The position numbers and the translations under genes are program-made. The notes beneath the pieces were generated by a model, which saw nothing but the letters and a program-made list of their open reading frames with translations, ran no database searches and was not told the DNA's origin. Below are positions 39,530 to 48,400 of a stretch of DNA of 64,000 nucleotides, one piece after another. Position 1 is the stretch's first letter, and the number at the start of each line of letters is the position of its first letter. Origin of the DNA: Streptomyces parvulus (GTDB taxonomy: Bacteria; Actinomycetota; Actinomycetes; Streptomycetales; Streptomycetaceae); assembly GCF_014648855.1 (NCBI RefSeq), contig NZ_BMRX01000005.1, positions 372,001-436,000 on the forward strand, written 5' to 3'.

Positions 39530-40348
39530 TCAGGCAGCGGCCCCGCCGCGACCGTTCATCATGCGCGGCAGCAGGCGGAAGCCGATGCCGCCGGCGATCA
39601 TCGTGGCCGCGCCGACCAGCAGGAACGTGGTCTCGGCGGCGCCGGTCTCGGCCAGCTCGTCACCGCTGCCCTGGGCGGCGGTGTCGGAGGCCGGGGCCTC
39701 TTCGCCGGTGTCGGTCAGGGCCGAGGAACCCTCGTCCTGGGTGACGTTGTCGTTGCTGCCGCCGTCGGGGGTGGTGTTGTCGCCGCCACCACCGTTGCCG
39801 CCGGTGCCACCGGTGTTGCCGTTGCCACCGTTGTCGCCGGAACCGCCGTTGTCACCGTTGCCACCGTTGTCGCCGGTGCCACCGTTGTTGCCGTTCCCGC
39901 CATTGTTGCCGTTGCCACCGTTGTCACCGTTGCCGCCGTTGTCACCACCCTCGGTGGTGCCTTCGGACGTGCCCTCGGTGGTGCCGACCGAGGTGCCCTC
40001 GGTCGTGCCCTCGGTGGTGCCTTCCGTGGTCCCCTCGGTGGTGCCCTCGGTGGTCCCCTCCGTGGTGCCTTCCGAGGTGCCCTCGGTGGTCCCCTCGGAC
40101 GTACCCTCCGTGGTGCCCTCGGTCACGCCGAGCGAGGTGCCCTCGGTGGTGCCCTCGGTCGTGCCCTCGGTGGTCCCCTCGGTGTCGCCGCCGACGCTCA
40201 CGCCGAGGTCGACGTTGGTGTCGCCGACACCCGCGCTGACGCCGATGTCGAGCGCCGAGGCGGCACCCGCGGCGGTCAGCGAGGCACCGGCGGCGATCAC
40301 GGCGCCGGCCGCTATGCGCGCGACGCGGACGCGCGTCTTCTTCGTCAT
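39530..40348 (-). CDS. LAXTG (sortase E) surface protein with TEGT and GGN repeats
   Basis: The 272-residue product has a signal peptide (VRVARIAAGAVIAAGASLTA, cut after AASA), then twenty four-residue units, mostly TEGT or SEGT (residues 56-135), then about 70 residues of GGNGDN-type repeats, then LAETG at 232-236. A hydrophobic helix (TTFLLVGAATMIAGGIGFRL) and a basic end (RMMNGRGG) follow. LAXTG is the motif used by the class E sortases of Streptomyces, so the protein should be covalently attached to the cell wall with its repeats outside. A second LTDTG stands earlier (about 207). The Thr/Ser-rich repeats could be O-mannosylated. I know no assigned function. It is monocistronic. Confidence 0.88.
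   Translation of the reverse strand: MTKKTRVRVARIAAGAVIAAGASLTAAGAASALDIGVSAGVGDTNVDLGVSVGGDTEGTTEGTTEGTTEGTSLGVTEGTTEGTSEGTTEGTSEGTTEGTTEGTTEGTTEGTTEGTTEGTSVGTTEGTSEGTTEGGDNGGNGDNGGNGNNGGNGNNGGTGDNGGNGDNGGSGDNGGNGNTGGTGGNGGGGDNTTPDGGSNDNVTQDEGSSALTDTGEEAPASDTAAQGSGDELAETGAAETTFLLVGAATMIAGGIGFRLLPRMMNGRGGAAA
39944..40183. repeat. Twenty tandem 12-bp units in the LAXTG protein gene
   Basis: On the plus strand the units read mainly GGTGGTGCCCTC, GGTGGTCCCCTC or GAGGTGCCCTC-like forms, coding for TEGT/SEGT on the minus strand. Two units deviate at the protein level (SLGV, SVGT). Copy number should vary between strains and may be misassembled in short-read data. Confidence 0.88.
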
Positions 40349-40604
40349 GTGGTTGCTACCCCCAGTAGCCGAAATAGTCGGTGAGGCCGCACTCGGGGCC
40401 GTGATCGACGGGGGCGGCTGCGCTCAAGTCCCCCGGTTCACATGCGCCCCAGAAATACGCATGCCGCGCCTCACCCTTGCGAATGTTCAAAGCAACGTCA
40501 AGGCCATTGCGTACGCGATGTCCGGGTACGGGACGTATGCCGGACACAAAGGGTGTGAGTGTGATGTAAAACCCAGACATCACCGGCGAACGGCGGGCAG
40601 AGAA
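40349..40604 (-). promoter_or_regulatory. Upstream region of the LAXTG gene
   Basis: The long space before the ATG at 40348 contains the promoter and perhaps a structured leader; GGGGG precedes the ATG by ten bases. A 75-codon frame (40356-40583) ends just before the gene but has no recognisable domain. I could not match it to a known riboswitch. Confidence 0.4.
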
Positions 40605-40639
40605 AAGGCAACCGCCGCCCGATGGGCGGGAGTTGCCTT
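40605..40639 (-). terminator. Terminator of prfB
   Basis: AAGGCAAC (40605-40612) and CCGCCC (40615-40620) pair with GGGCGG (40624-40629) and GTTGCCTT (40632-40639), separated by a 2-base internal bulge. It is 35 bp after the prfB stop at 40674. Confidence 0.75.
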
Positions 40640-40673
40640 GTCGACAAAGCGGCGCGTGCGCGACCGCTTCGCG

Positions 40674-41780
40674 TTACTTCTCCTGCTGCTTGCGCCAGCG
40701 AATTCCGGCTTCGAGGAAACCGTCGATCTCGCCGTTGAACACGGCCTCGGGGTTGCCCACTTCGTGCTCCGTGCGCAGGTCCTTGACCATCTGGTACGGG
40801 TGCAGCACGTACGAACGCATCTGGTTGCCCCAGGAGTTGCCCCCGTCGCCCTTGAGGGCGTCCATCTTGGCCTGCTCCTCCTGGCGGCGCCGCTCCAGAA
40901 GCTTGGCCTGGAGGACGTTCATCGCGGTGGCCTTGTTCTGGATCTGGGACCGCTCGTTCTGGCAGGAGACCACGATGCCGGTGGGGAGGTGGGTGAGCCG
41001 CACCGCGGAGTCGGTGGTGTTCACGCCCTGGCCGCCGGGGCCGGAGGACCGGTACACGTCCACCCGCAGCTCGGACTCGTCGATCTCGATGTGGTCGGTC
41101 TGCTCGACCACGGGGAGGATCTCGACGCCCGCGAAAGAGGTCTGGCGGCGCCCCTGGTTGTCGAAGGGCGAGATGCGCACCAGGCGGTGGGTGCCCTGCT
41201 CGACGGAGAGGGTGCCGTAGGCGTAGGGCGACTGCACGGCGAAGGTGGTCGACTTGATGCCGGCCTCCTCCGCGTACGACGTCTCGTAGACCTCGGTCTT
41301 GTAGCCGTGCTGCTCGGCCCAGCGCAGGTACATGCGCTGGAGCTTCTCGGCGAAGTCGGCGGCGTCCACGCCGCCCGCCTCGGCGCGGATGTTGACGAGC
41401 GCCTCGCGCGCGTCGTACTCGCCCGAGAGCAGCGTGCGGACCTCCATCTCGTCCAGCGCCTTCTTCACGGCCGTCAGCTCGGACTCGGCCTCGGCGCGGG
41501 TGTCCGGGTCGTCCTCCTCCTCGGCCATCTCGAAGAGCACGCCGAGATCGTCGAGCCGCCCGCGCAGGGCCTCGGCCTTCCGCACCTCCGCCTGGAGGTG
41601 GGAGAGCCGGCTCGTGATCTTCTGCGCCTCGTCCGGGTTGTCCCACAGGGAGGGCGCGGCCGCCTGCTCCTCGAGCACGGCGATGTCTGCCCTCATCCTG
41701 TCGAGGTCCAGGACGGCCTCGATCGACTCCATGGTCGAGGAGAGGGACTTCAGCTCTTCGGATACATCGACGACTGCCAC
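40674..41780 (-). CDS. prfB: Peptide chain release factor 2
   Basis: The 368-residue factor has the SPF stop-codon-reading tripeptide ([15 protein letters not shown]) and the catalytic GGQ near residue 250 ([12 protein letters not shown]). It releases peptides at UGA and UAA. The frame is continuous from GTG 41780, so there is no programmed frameshift of the E. coli kind. The usual order with ftsEX and smpB is kept. Confidence 0.96.
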   Translation of the reverse strand: MAVVDVSEELKSLSSTMESIEAVLDLDRMRADIAVLEEQAAAPSLWDNPDEAQKITSRLSHLQAEVRKAEALRGRLDDLGVLFEMAEEEDDPDTRAEAESELTAVKKALDEMEVRTLLSGEYDAREALVNIRAEAGGVDAADFAEKLQRMYLRWAEQHGYKTEVYETSYAEEAGIKSTTFAVQSPYAYGTLSVEQGTHRLVRISPFDNQGRRQTSFAGVEILPVVEQTDHIEIDESELRVDVYRSSGPGGQGVNTTDSAVRLTHLPTGIVVSCQNERSQIQNKATAMNVLQAKLLERRRQEEQAKMDALKGDGGNSWGNQMRSYVLHPYQMVKDLRTEHEVGNPEAVFNGEIDGFLEAGIRWRKQQEK

Positions 41781-41924
41781 GCGTCCAGCGTAACGGCTCC
41801 ACCGACCGGCCCCGGCCGGGCCGTGACCACGGGCGCCGCGCGACGGTGCGCGGCCGGGGGGTGCAGGGCCGGTGCCCGGGCGCCCCGGCCGGCCGGGAGG
41901 CGGCCCCCTTGGCGGCCGCCGGGG

Positions 41925-43178
41925 TCAGGGCGACGCCGGGGCCGAGTTCTTCGTGTCCTGGGGGCCCGCGGGGTCCTCATCGGTGCTCGTGGCCAGCCAG
42001 GTCCCGACGCCGACGGCCGCCACCAGGGCGACCGCCCCGGCGCCCAGGGCGAGGCGGCGACGGCGCGTGGCGGCGCGGTTGCGGGCCGAGCCGGGCCGAG
42101 GGGCGCCGGACGCGCGCGGGGCGCGGGCGGTGCCCCTGGCGCCGCCCGCCAGCTCGTCCGGGGCGGGCACGCGCATCGAGGTGTGCGTGTCGCGGTTGGA
42201 GTCGGCGGGCTTCGCCCCCGGCACGAGCGGCACGGCTCCCCGGCGGCGGACCGGCTCCCCGCCGGAGGTCTGGGCCCCCGGGGACGTCGCGGACTCCTCG
42301 GCCGGGTCCTCCTCGTGCTCCGCGTCGGGCTCGTCCACGTCCAGCGGGCCCATCCCGGCCAGCATCGGCAGCAGCTCGCGCAGCCGGACGCTCAGCTCGG
42401 AGGCGCGCAGCCGGGAGGCGGGCCCCTTGGCGAGGCACTGCACGAGGAGCTGCCACAGCTCGTCCGGGATGCCGGGGAGCGGGACGACCGTCTCGGTCAC
42501 GTGGCGGCGCAGCACGGCGCCGGGGTGGCCGCCGCCGAAGGGCGTGAAGCCGGCGAGCAGCTCGTAGAGGACCGTGGCCAGCGCGTAGATGTCGACCGCC
42601 GCGCGCGGGGGCAGGCCCTCGACGATCTCGGGGGCGAGGTAGTCGGGTGTGCCGATGATCTTCGTGGCGCGGGTGCGCCGCGGGGTGTCGATGAGCTTGG
42701 CCACCCCGAAGTCCGTCAGCAGCGCCGGGTGGGAGCCGCCGGGGCCGAGCGGGCCCTGCATGTCGAGGAGCACGTTCTCCGGCTTGACGTCGCGGTGCAC
42801 GACCCCGGCAGCGTGCGCGGCGGCCAGGCCATCGGCGACGTCCGCGACGACGGCCACGGCGGCCTCGGGCGACAGGCGCCGCTCGCGGTCGAGGCGGGTC
42901 CGCAGGTCCGTGCCGCGGACCAGGTCCATGACGAGGGCGAGGTCGTTGCCGTCGACGACCAGGTCGCGGACGGAGACGACGTTCGGGTGATCCAGGCCGA
43001 GCAGGGCCGTGCGCTCCTGAACGAAGCGCGAGACCAGCTCCTGGTCGGACGCCAGGTCCTCGCGCAGCAGCTTGATCGCGACGGGCCCCTCGGGGCCCTC
43101 GCCGAGCCACACCGTGCCGGCGCTGCCCCGCCCGAGGATCTGGTGGGCGGTGTACCGGCTGCCGATCTTCCGTGCCAA
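41925..43178 (-). CDS. pkaB: Ser/Thr protein kinase, PkaB type
   Basis: The 417-residue protein has a kinase domain (about 9-270): GRGSAGTVWLGE Gly loop, VAIKLL Lys, HRDVKPEN catalytic loop, TDFGVAK, and GTPDYLAPEIVEG. After a Pro/Ala/Glu-rich link it has one membrane helix (LALGAGAVALVAAVGVGTWL) and a 20-residue outside tail, so there is no sensory domain. The start is TTG 43178 with GGAG six bases ahead. It follows the PkaA-type gene on the same strand with 105 bp between, as in S. coelicolor SCO2973-SCO2974. Confidence 0.92.
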   Translation of the reverse strand: MARKIGSRYTAHQILGRGSAGTVWLGEGPEGPVAIKLLREDLASDQELVSRFVQERTALLGLDHPNVVSVRDLVVDGNDLALVMDLVRGTDLRTRLDRERRLSPEAAVAVVADVADGLAAAHAAGVVHRDVKPENVLLDMQGPLGPGGSHPALLTDFGVAKLIDTPRRTRATKIIGTPDYLAPEIVEGLPPRAAVDIYALATVLYELLAGFTPFGGGHPGAVLRRHVTETVVPLPGIPDELWQLLVQCLAKGPASRLRASELSVRLRELLPMLAGMGPLDVDEPDAEHEEDPAEESATSPGAQTSGGEPVRRRGAVPLVPGAKPADSNRDTHTSMRVPAPDELAGGARGTARAPRASGAPRPGSARNRAATRRRRLALGAGAVALVAAVGVGTWLATSTDEDPAGPQDTKNSAPASP

Positions 43179-43283
43179 GACTGCTCCTACCGACGCGTGT
43201 TGCGCCTAAAAGTACGCGTCCGCGGAGCCAACCTTCACAACGGAGGCGGAAATCACCCGCCGGATGTCGACAAGTCTCCGGAC

Positions 43284-44966
43284 TCAGCCGCCGGTGGAGC
43301 CGCCGCCGCCCGATCCGCCGAGGTCCCCGATCCAGTCGGTCGCCGTGGTGAACCAGTCGCTGAGCTGCTCCCAGTAGCCCTTGCCGGTGCCGATCCAGTC
43401 CTGGAGCGGGCTCAGCTCCCAGATGAGCCAGCCGGCCACGAACATGATGACGAGCGTGAACAGGCACCCCTTGAGGCAGCCGAGGCCGGGGATGCGCATC
43501 GGGTTCGCGCCGCGCTGCCGCGGCGGGCGCGGCTCGCGCCGGGGCGGCCGGGGCTCGGGGGTGGGCGGCGGGGCGTACCGCTGGGGCTGCTGCGGCTGCG
43601 GGGTCGCGTACCGCTGCGGCTGTTGCTGCTGCTGCTGCGGGTAGCCGTACCCGGGCTGCTGGGGCGGCGGTCCCTGGGGGGCCTGCCGGGGCTGCTGCGG
43701 CGGGCGGGAGACCTGCCGCTGGGGGCGCCTGCGCAGCGGGTCCTGGTTCGGGTCGAGGTACTGGACCTGCGTCTGCTCGTTGCGGTCGCGGGCGGCGCGC
43801 AGCTGGTTCTGCCAGGGGTGCGGGTCGTCGGGCCCGCCGCCCTGGCCCTGCCCGGGCGGCACCGGGGGCATGACGGCGGTCGGGTCGGCCGCGCCCCGGT
43901 TGGGGAGTACGGCGGTGGGGTCGGCGGCGCCGGACGGGTTGCCGGTCTGCGGCAGGACGCTGGTCGCGCCGTTCGGGTCGTAGCCGCCGTTCTGGTTCTG
44001 CGGCAGGACCTGCGTCGGGTCGGCGGCGCCGGGCGTGCCGGGGACCTGTGCGGGCGCCGGGTCGGGGACGAGCAGCATCCCCACGTTCTCGGCGGCGCCG
44101 ATCTGCGCGTTGTTCGCGTGCACGCCGATGCCGTCGGCGACGACGCGCAGGCCGCGCGCGAGGTTCTCGGCGCTCGGGCGTTCGTCGGGGTTCTTGCGCA
44201 GGCAGCGCTCGATGACCGTCCACAGCGGGTCGGGGACGGTGGAGGGGCGGCGCGGTTCGGCGCTCAGGTGCTGGTGCAGCACTTCTAGGGCGGAGCCGCC
44301 GCCGAACGGGGGACGGCCGGTGACCAGCTCGTACAGCAGGATGCCCGCGCCGTACACGTCGACGGCGGAGGTCTGGGGGCGGCCCTCGGCGGACTCCGGC
44401 GCGACGTACGCGGGCGTGCCGACGAACTCGTGGGTGCGGGTGAGACCGGGCGAGTCGGCGAGGCGGGCGATGCCGAAGTCGGTCAGCATCGGGTGCATCT
44501 CGCCGCCGGTCTGCCTCAGCAGCACGTTGGCCGGCTTGAGGTCGCGGTGGACCACGCCGTCCGCGTGGCTGGCGGCCAGGGCGTCGGCGATCTGGGCGGT
44601 GAGCAGGGCCGCCGCGACCGGGGTGAGCGGCCCGTTCTCCCGCAGATAACGGTGGAGGTCGGGGCCGTCGACGAGGTCCATGACGAGCGCGAGCAGCTCG
44701 CCCTCGACGACCAGGTCGCGGACCCGGACGATGTTGGGGTGGGTGAGCCGGAGCAGGACGGAGCGCTCCCGCAGGAAGCGCATCACGATGTCGGGGTCGC
44801 TCGCGAGCTCTTCCTTGAGGACCTTGATCGCCACGGTCTCACCGGGCTGCCCGGCCACGGCCGCCTCGGCGCCCGCGGTCTCCCGCTGGCGCGCTCGCCA
44901 GACGGTGCCCGTGGCGCCGCGGCCGAGGGGCTCCTCGAGGAGGTACTTGCTGCCTACCGGCCGCAC
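43284..44966 (-). CDS. pkaA: Ser/Thr protein kinase, PkaA type
   Basis: The 560-residue protein has a kinase domain (about 8-275): GRGATGTVW, VAIKVLKEEL, HRDLKPANVLL, TDFGIARL, GTPAYVAPESAEG. A long Gln/Pro/Tyr-rich region (about 290-495) with repeats such as ADPTAVLP follows, then a membrane helix (CLFTLVIMFVAGWLIW) and a short Trp/Gly-rich outside tail. The ADPTxVLP Thr repeats could be autophosphorylation sites and would suit FHA binding. The GTG at 44966 follows GGAG by eight bases. It is divergent from a gene for an FHA-domain protein. In S. coelicolor this kinase affects pigment production and growth, from recall. Confidence 0.92.
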   Translation of the reverse strand: MRPVGSKYLLEEPLGRGATGTVWRARQRETAGAEAAVAGQPGETVAIKVLKEELASDPDIVMRFLRERSVLLRLTHPNIVRVRDLVVEGELLALVMDLVDGPDLHRYLRENGPLTPVAAALLTAQIADALAASHADGVVHRDLKPANVLLRQTGGEMHPMLTDFGIARLADSPGLTRTHEFVGTPAYVAPESAEGRPQTSAVDVYGAGILLYELVTGRPPFGGGSALEVLHQHLSAEPRRPSTVPDPLWTVIERCLRKNPDERPSAENLARGLRVVADGIGVHANNAQIGAAENVGMLLVPDPAPAQVPGTPGAADPTQVLPQNQNGGYDPNGATSVLPQTGNPSGAADPTAVLPNRGAADPTAVMPPVPPGQGQGGGPDDPHPWQNQLRAARDRNEQTQVQYLDPNQDPLRRRPQRQVSRPPQQPRQAPQGPPPQQPGYGYPQQQQQQPQRYATPQPQQPQRYAPPPTPEPRPPRREPRPPRQRGANPMRIPGLGCLKGCLFTLVIMFVAGWLIWELSPLQDWIGTGKGYWEQLSDWFTTATDWIGDLGGSGGGGSTGG

Positions 44967-45405
44967 GTCATCCGCTCCTAGTTGCTTGCTGGCTGTTCCG
45001 ACCCACTGTAATGCCGCGCTCCCGGCGCGGGGCCGTCCTCATTCCGTGGTTGTCCCCGTGGCTGTGGCCGGTCCTCCGGTAAGCCGTACGTGCCGCTGCC
45101 GGGCCGTGTTCGAAGGAAAGACGCTCGACCTGGTCCCTTGGTTGCCGCTGCCCGGACGTGACCGATCTCAAGCCGACGGTCTTCGATCAGCTCCGGGGCA
45201 CCCGTCAGGCATTTTTGGGGTCAGAGCCGACCAATCAAGATCATTTGACGGCGGGAGGCGGGCGCGTTGTCAGTGGCAGGTGCGAGGATGCGTGCAGTAC
45301 TGGCCGACGTGCTCGTGTGGCGGTGGGGGAAGTCCGCGGTGGGTGACCGCGGTGACGGCTTCCGCCCGGCGTGCGGGCGCCCGCGCGAAGGGACCGCTGA
45401 CGGCG
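44967..45405. other. Divergent promoter region between pkaA and the FHA-FtsK gene
   Basis: The 439 bp contain no credible gene. Part of it (about 45180-45250) is AT-richer, with TTTTTGGGG and AATCAAGATCATTTGACGG, and is the probable promoter of the plus-strand gene. No clear operator dyad was seen. Confidence 0.5.
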
Positions 45406-48400
45406 ATGCAGATCCGGCTGACCGTCGTAGACCCGCAGGGCCCGCATGCTTCGGCGGGGGGCCGCGCCGCGAGCAGCGACGTGCTGGTCACCGCGCCGGC
45501 CGGCACCGCCCTCGCCTCGGTCGCCTCCGCGCTGGCCGCGGCGCTCCCGGGCGGCGAGACCCCGGGCACCGGCCAAGTGGTGCTGTACGCGGGCGCGCAG
45601 CGGCTGGACACGCAGCGCAGCACCCTGGGCGAGCCGCCCCTGATCGACGGCGCGGTGCTCTGCCTGGGCGCCCCGGGCGAGCCCGACCCGCACGCCGAGC
45701 CGGCCGACGTCCCCGCCCAGCTCCACGTGGTCGCGGGCCCCGACGCGGGCGGCGTCCACCTCCTGCACGGCGGGCAGATCCGCCTCGGCCGCTCCGCCGA
45801 CGCCGACGTCGCGCTGGACGACCCGGACGTCTCCCGGATGCACTGCGCCGTGACGGTCACCCAGGACGCCCGCGTCTCGGTCGCCGACCTCGGCTCGACC
45901 AACGGCACCACGCTGGACGGCACCCGCGTGGGCGACCGCCCCGTCCGCTTCACGCCGGGCGCGCTGCTGCGGATCGGCGAGTCGGCCCTGCGGCTGGTGC
46001 CGGTCCCCCGCGAGGCTCCGGCACGGGCGGCGACGACGCCGGACGGGGAGGGGTACGTACGGCTGTCCGCCGTGCCGGTGCCCGCCCCGGCCCGCGGCGA
46101 CGCCGACGAGGTGGCCCACGCACGCGTGGCGGACGGCGCGACGGGTCACGGGGGCGTCGCGGACGGCCCCTCCCGGGGCGCGGATGCGGGCATCGGCACC
46201 GCGCGCGCGGGCGGCCCCTCCGGTACGGACCGTGCGGACGCCGCCCCGCGCACCACCGGAACCGGTGGGTGGGGCAGTGCGGCGGGCCTCCCCCACCAGG
46301 CCGACGCCGCTTCGGGGTACGGCGGGCCGCCCCAGGTGCCCGGCCAGGGCGGCGCACCCCGCGTGGAGAGCCACGGCACGGGCCCCGCGGCCGGCTTCCC
46401 CCGTCAGACCCCCGCGGACGGCGAGACCCACGGCGCGGCCGCGTCCTACGGTGCGGCGGGGTCTGCGCCGGGCGAGTACGGCCTGGGCGGGTACGGCAGG
46501 GGCGAGTACGGCACGGGCGAGTACGGCAGGAGCGGATCCGGCACGGGCGAGTACGGCAGGAGCGGATCCGGCACGGGCGAGTACGGCACGAACGGACCCG
46601 GCACGGGCGAGTACGGTCCCGGGCGGTACGAAGAGGACTACGCCGGGCGAGGCGGGTCCGCCGCGGGCGCGTCCCGGGACGGCGGCCACGGCGCCGTCGC
46701 CGGCCGCCCGAGCGGCACCGACGCCCGTCCGTCCGGCGGCGCGCACACCGAGGGCGCGCCCCGCGCGGGCGGCTCCCCCGCCCACACGTCCCGCGGGGGC
46801 GACGGATCCAGCCCCGCCGACCGGGCCGACCGGGGCGCGGAACCGACCGGCAGGACCCAGTACCCCACGTCACCCACGGCCACCGGCGGCCCGGACACCC
46901 GCCCCGGCCGCCACCCCGCCACGGACGGCGTCCCGTCCCCCGCCGGCCCCGCCCCGGCGGCACCCCACGCCCACCCCACCGCCGCGCACGCACCCGGACC
47001 CCGGCATCCCGGCGCTCCCGACCCCGCCGGCGACGACCGGCCCCCCGGCGGCGGCACCGGACGCAAGGGCACCCCCCTGCGCGGCACCGACCTCCCGCAC
47101 GGCGTGCGGCGCCGTGGCGGGATCGGCGCGTGGGCGCGGCGGCTCACCGCGGGGCGCGGGGGCGCGCAGGACGACCCCGCGACGGGCACGCACGCCTGCG
47201 ACACGGCGGCCGGACCGGTGCCGGCCGCACCCGGCGGTGCCGCCCACGCCCCGGAGACCTGGCCGGACCCCGCGTCGCTGCTGCTGACGGCGCTCGGCCC
47301 GGGGCCCCGGCTCTGGGAGCGCGGCCCGGGACACCCGGAGGCGCTGACGGTGCGGCTCGGCACGGCCGACCGGGTGGCCCCCGGCGGTGACGCGCCGCTG
47401 CCCGCGGTCCCGGTGACCGCCGGACTGCGCGAGGCGGGGGCGCTCGGCCTGGCCGGCCCGCGCGCCCGGCTCACCGGGCTGGCCCGCTCGGTGCTGGCCC
47501 AGCTCGCCGCGCTGCACTCCGCGGACACCCTGGAGATCGTCCTGATCAGCGCGGACCGCTCCCGCCCGCTCGCCGAGCGGACCGCGGAGTGGTCCTGGCT
47601 GGGCTGGCTGCCCCACCTGCGCCCGGCCCACGGCCAGGACTGCCGCCTGCTCCTCGCCCACGACCGCGAGCAGGCGACGGCCCGCGCGCAGGAGCTGGTC
47701 CGCCGCCTGGAGGACCACTCCTCAAACGCCCGGACCGGCGCCCGCCCGGCGACGGCCGCCGCCGGCACCCGGCAGCCCTCCTGGGCCCGTCCCGACGACG
47801 GCACCGACCCGGCCGGCGGCTTCGCCGGGCCGTACAGCGTGGTGGTCGTGGACGGGGACCCCGGCGGGGCCGACGTCCGCGAGACCCTGGCCCGGCTGGC
47901 GCTGGAGGGGCCCCGGGCCGGCATCCACGTCCTGTGCCTCGCCGAGACACCCGCCGCCTCCCCCACCTCCCCCGTGGCGGACACGTACGAGGCGGCCTGC
48001 GCGGTGTCGCCCGTGTTCCGCGCGTGCGGTGCCGTGGCGCTGCTCAGCGGCGACGTGGCGACGGCACTGCGGCTGCTGCGCGTCGCGCGCACCGCCGGCG
48101 AGACCCCGGCGGGCCCGGTCGGGCACGGCACCCTCGGCACGGTCGACGCCGTCTCCCCCGCGTGGGCGGAGCGGTTCGCGCGTGCCCTGGCTCCGCTGCG
48201 CACCGACGCCCCCGCGGGCGGCGACCGGCAGGCGCGGGTGGCCGCCCCGCTCCCCCAGGCGGCCCGGCTCCTGGACGAGCTGGGCCTCGCCCGCGCCACC
48301 CCGGCGTCCCTGATGGCCCGCTGGGCCGACGCCGCCGACGACGCGCACGCCCTCGGCGGTCGCGCCCACGCGGTGCTGGGCGCCGGACCACGCGGCCCCG

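Noticed and set aside
39944..40183. CRISPR-like array of 12-bp units
   Set aside because: Units are contiguous without spacers, in frame, and code the TEGT repeats.
40356..40583. c-di-AMP (ydaO) riboswitch before the LAXTG gene
   Set aside because: A GAACCGGGGGAC string drew attention, but the other conserved strands of that riboswitch are not present.
41700..41780. Programmed frameshift in prfB
   Set aside because: The frame is open from the GTG with no early in-frame UGA.
44680..45405. Longer N terminus of the FHA-FtsK protein (open frame back to 44680)
   Set aside because: It would overlap pkaA on the other strand and its promoter; MQIRLTVVD is a natural fold start.
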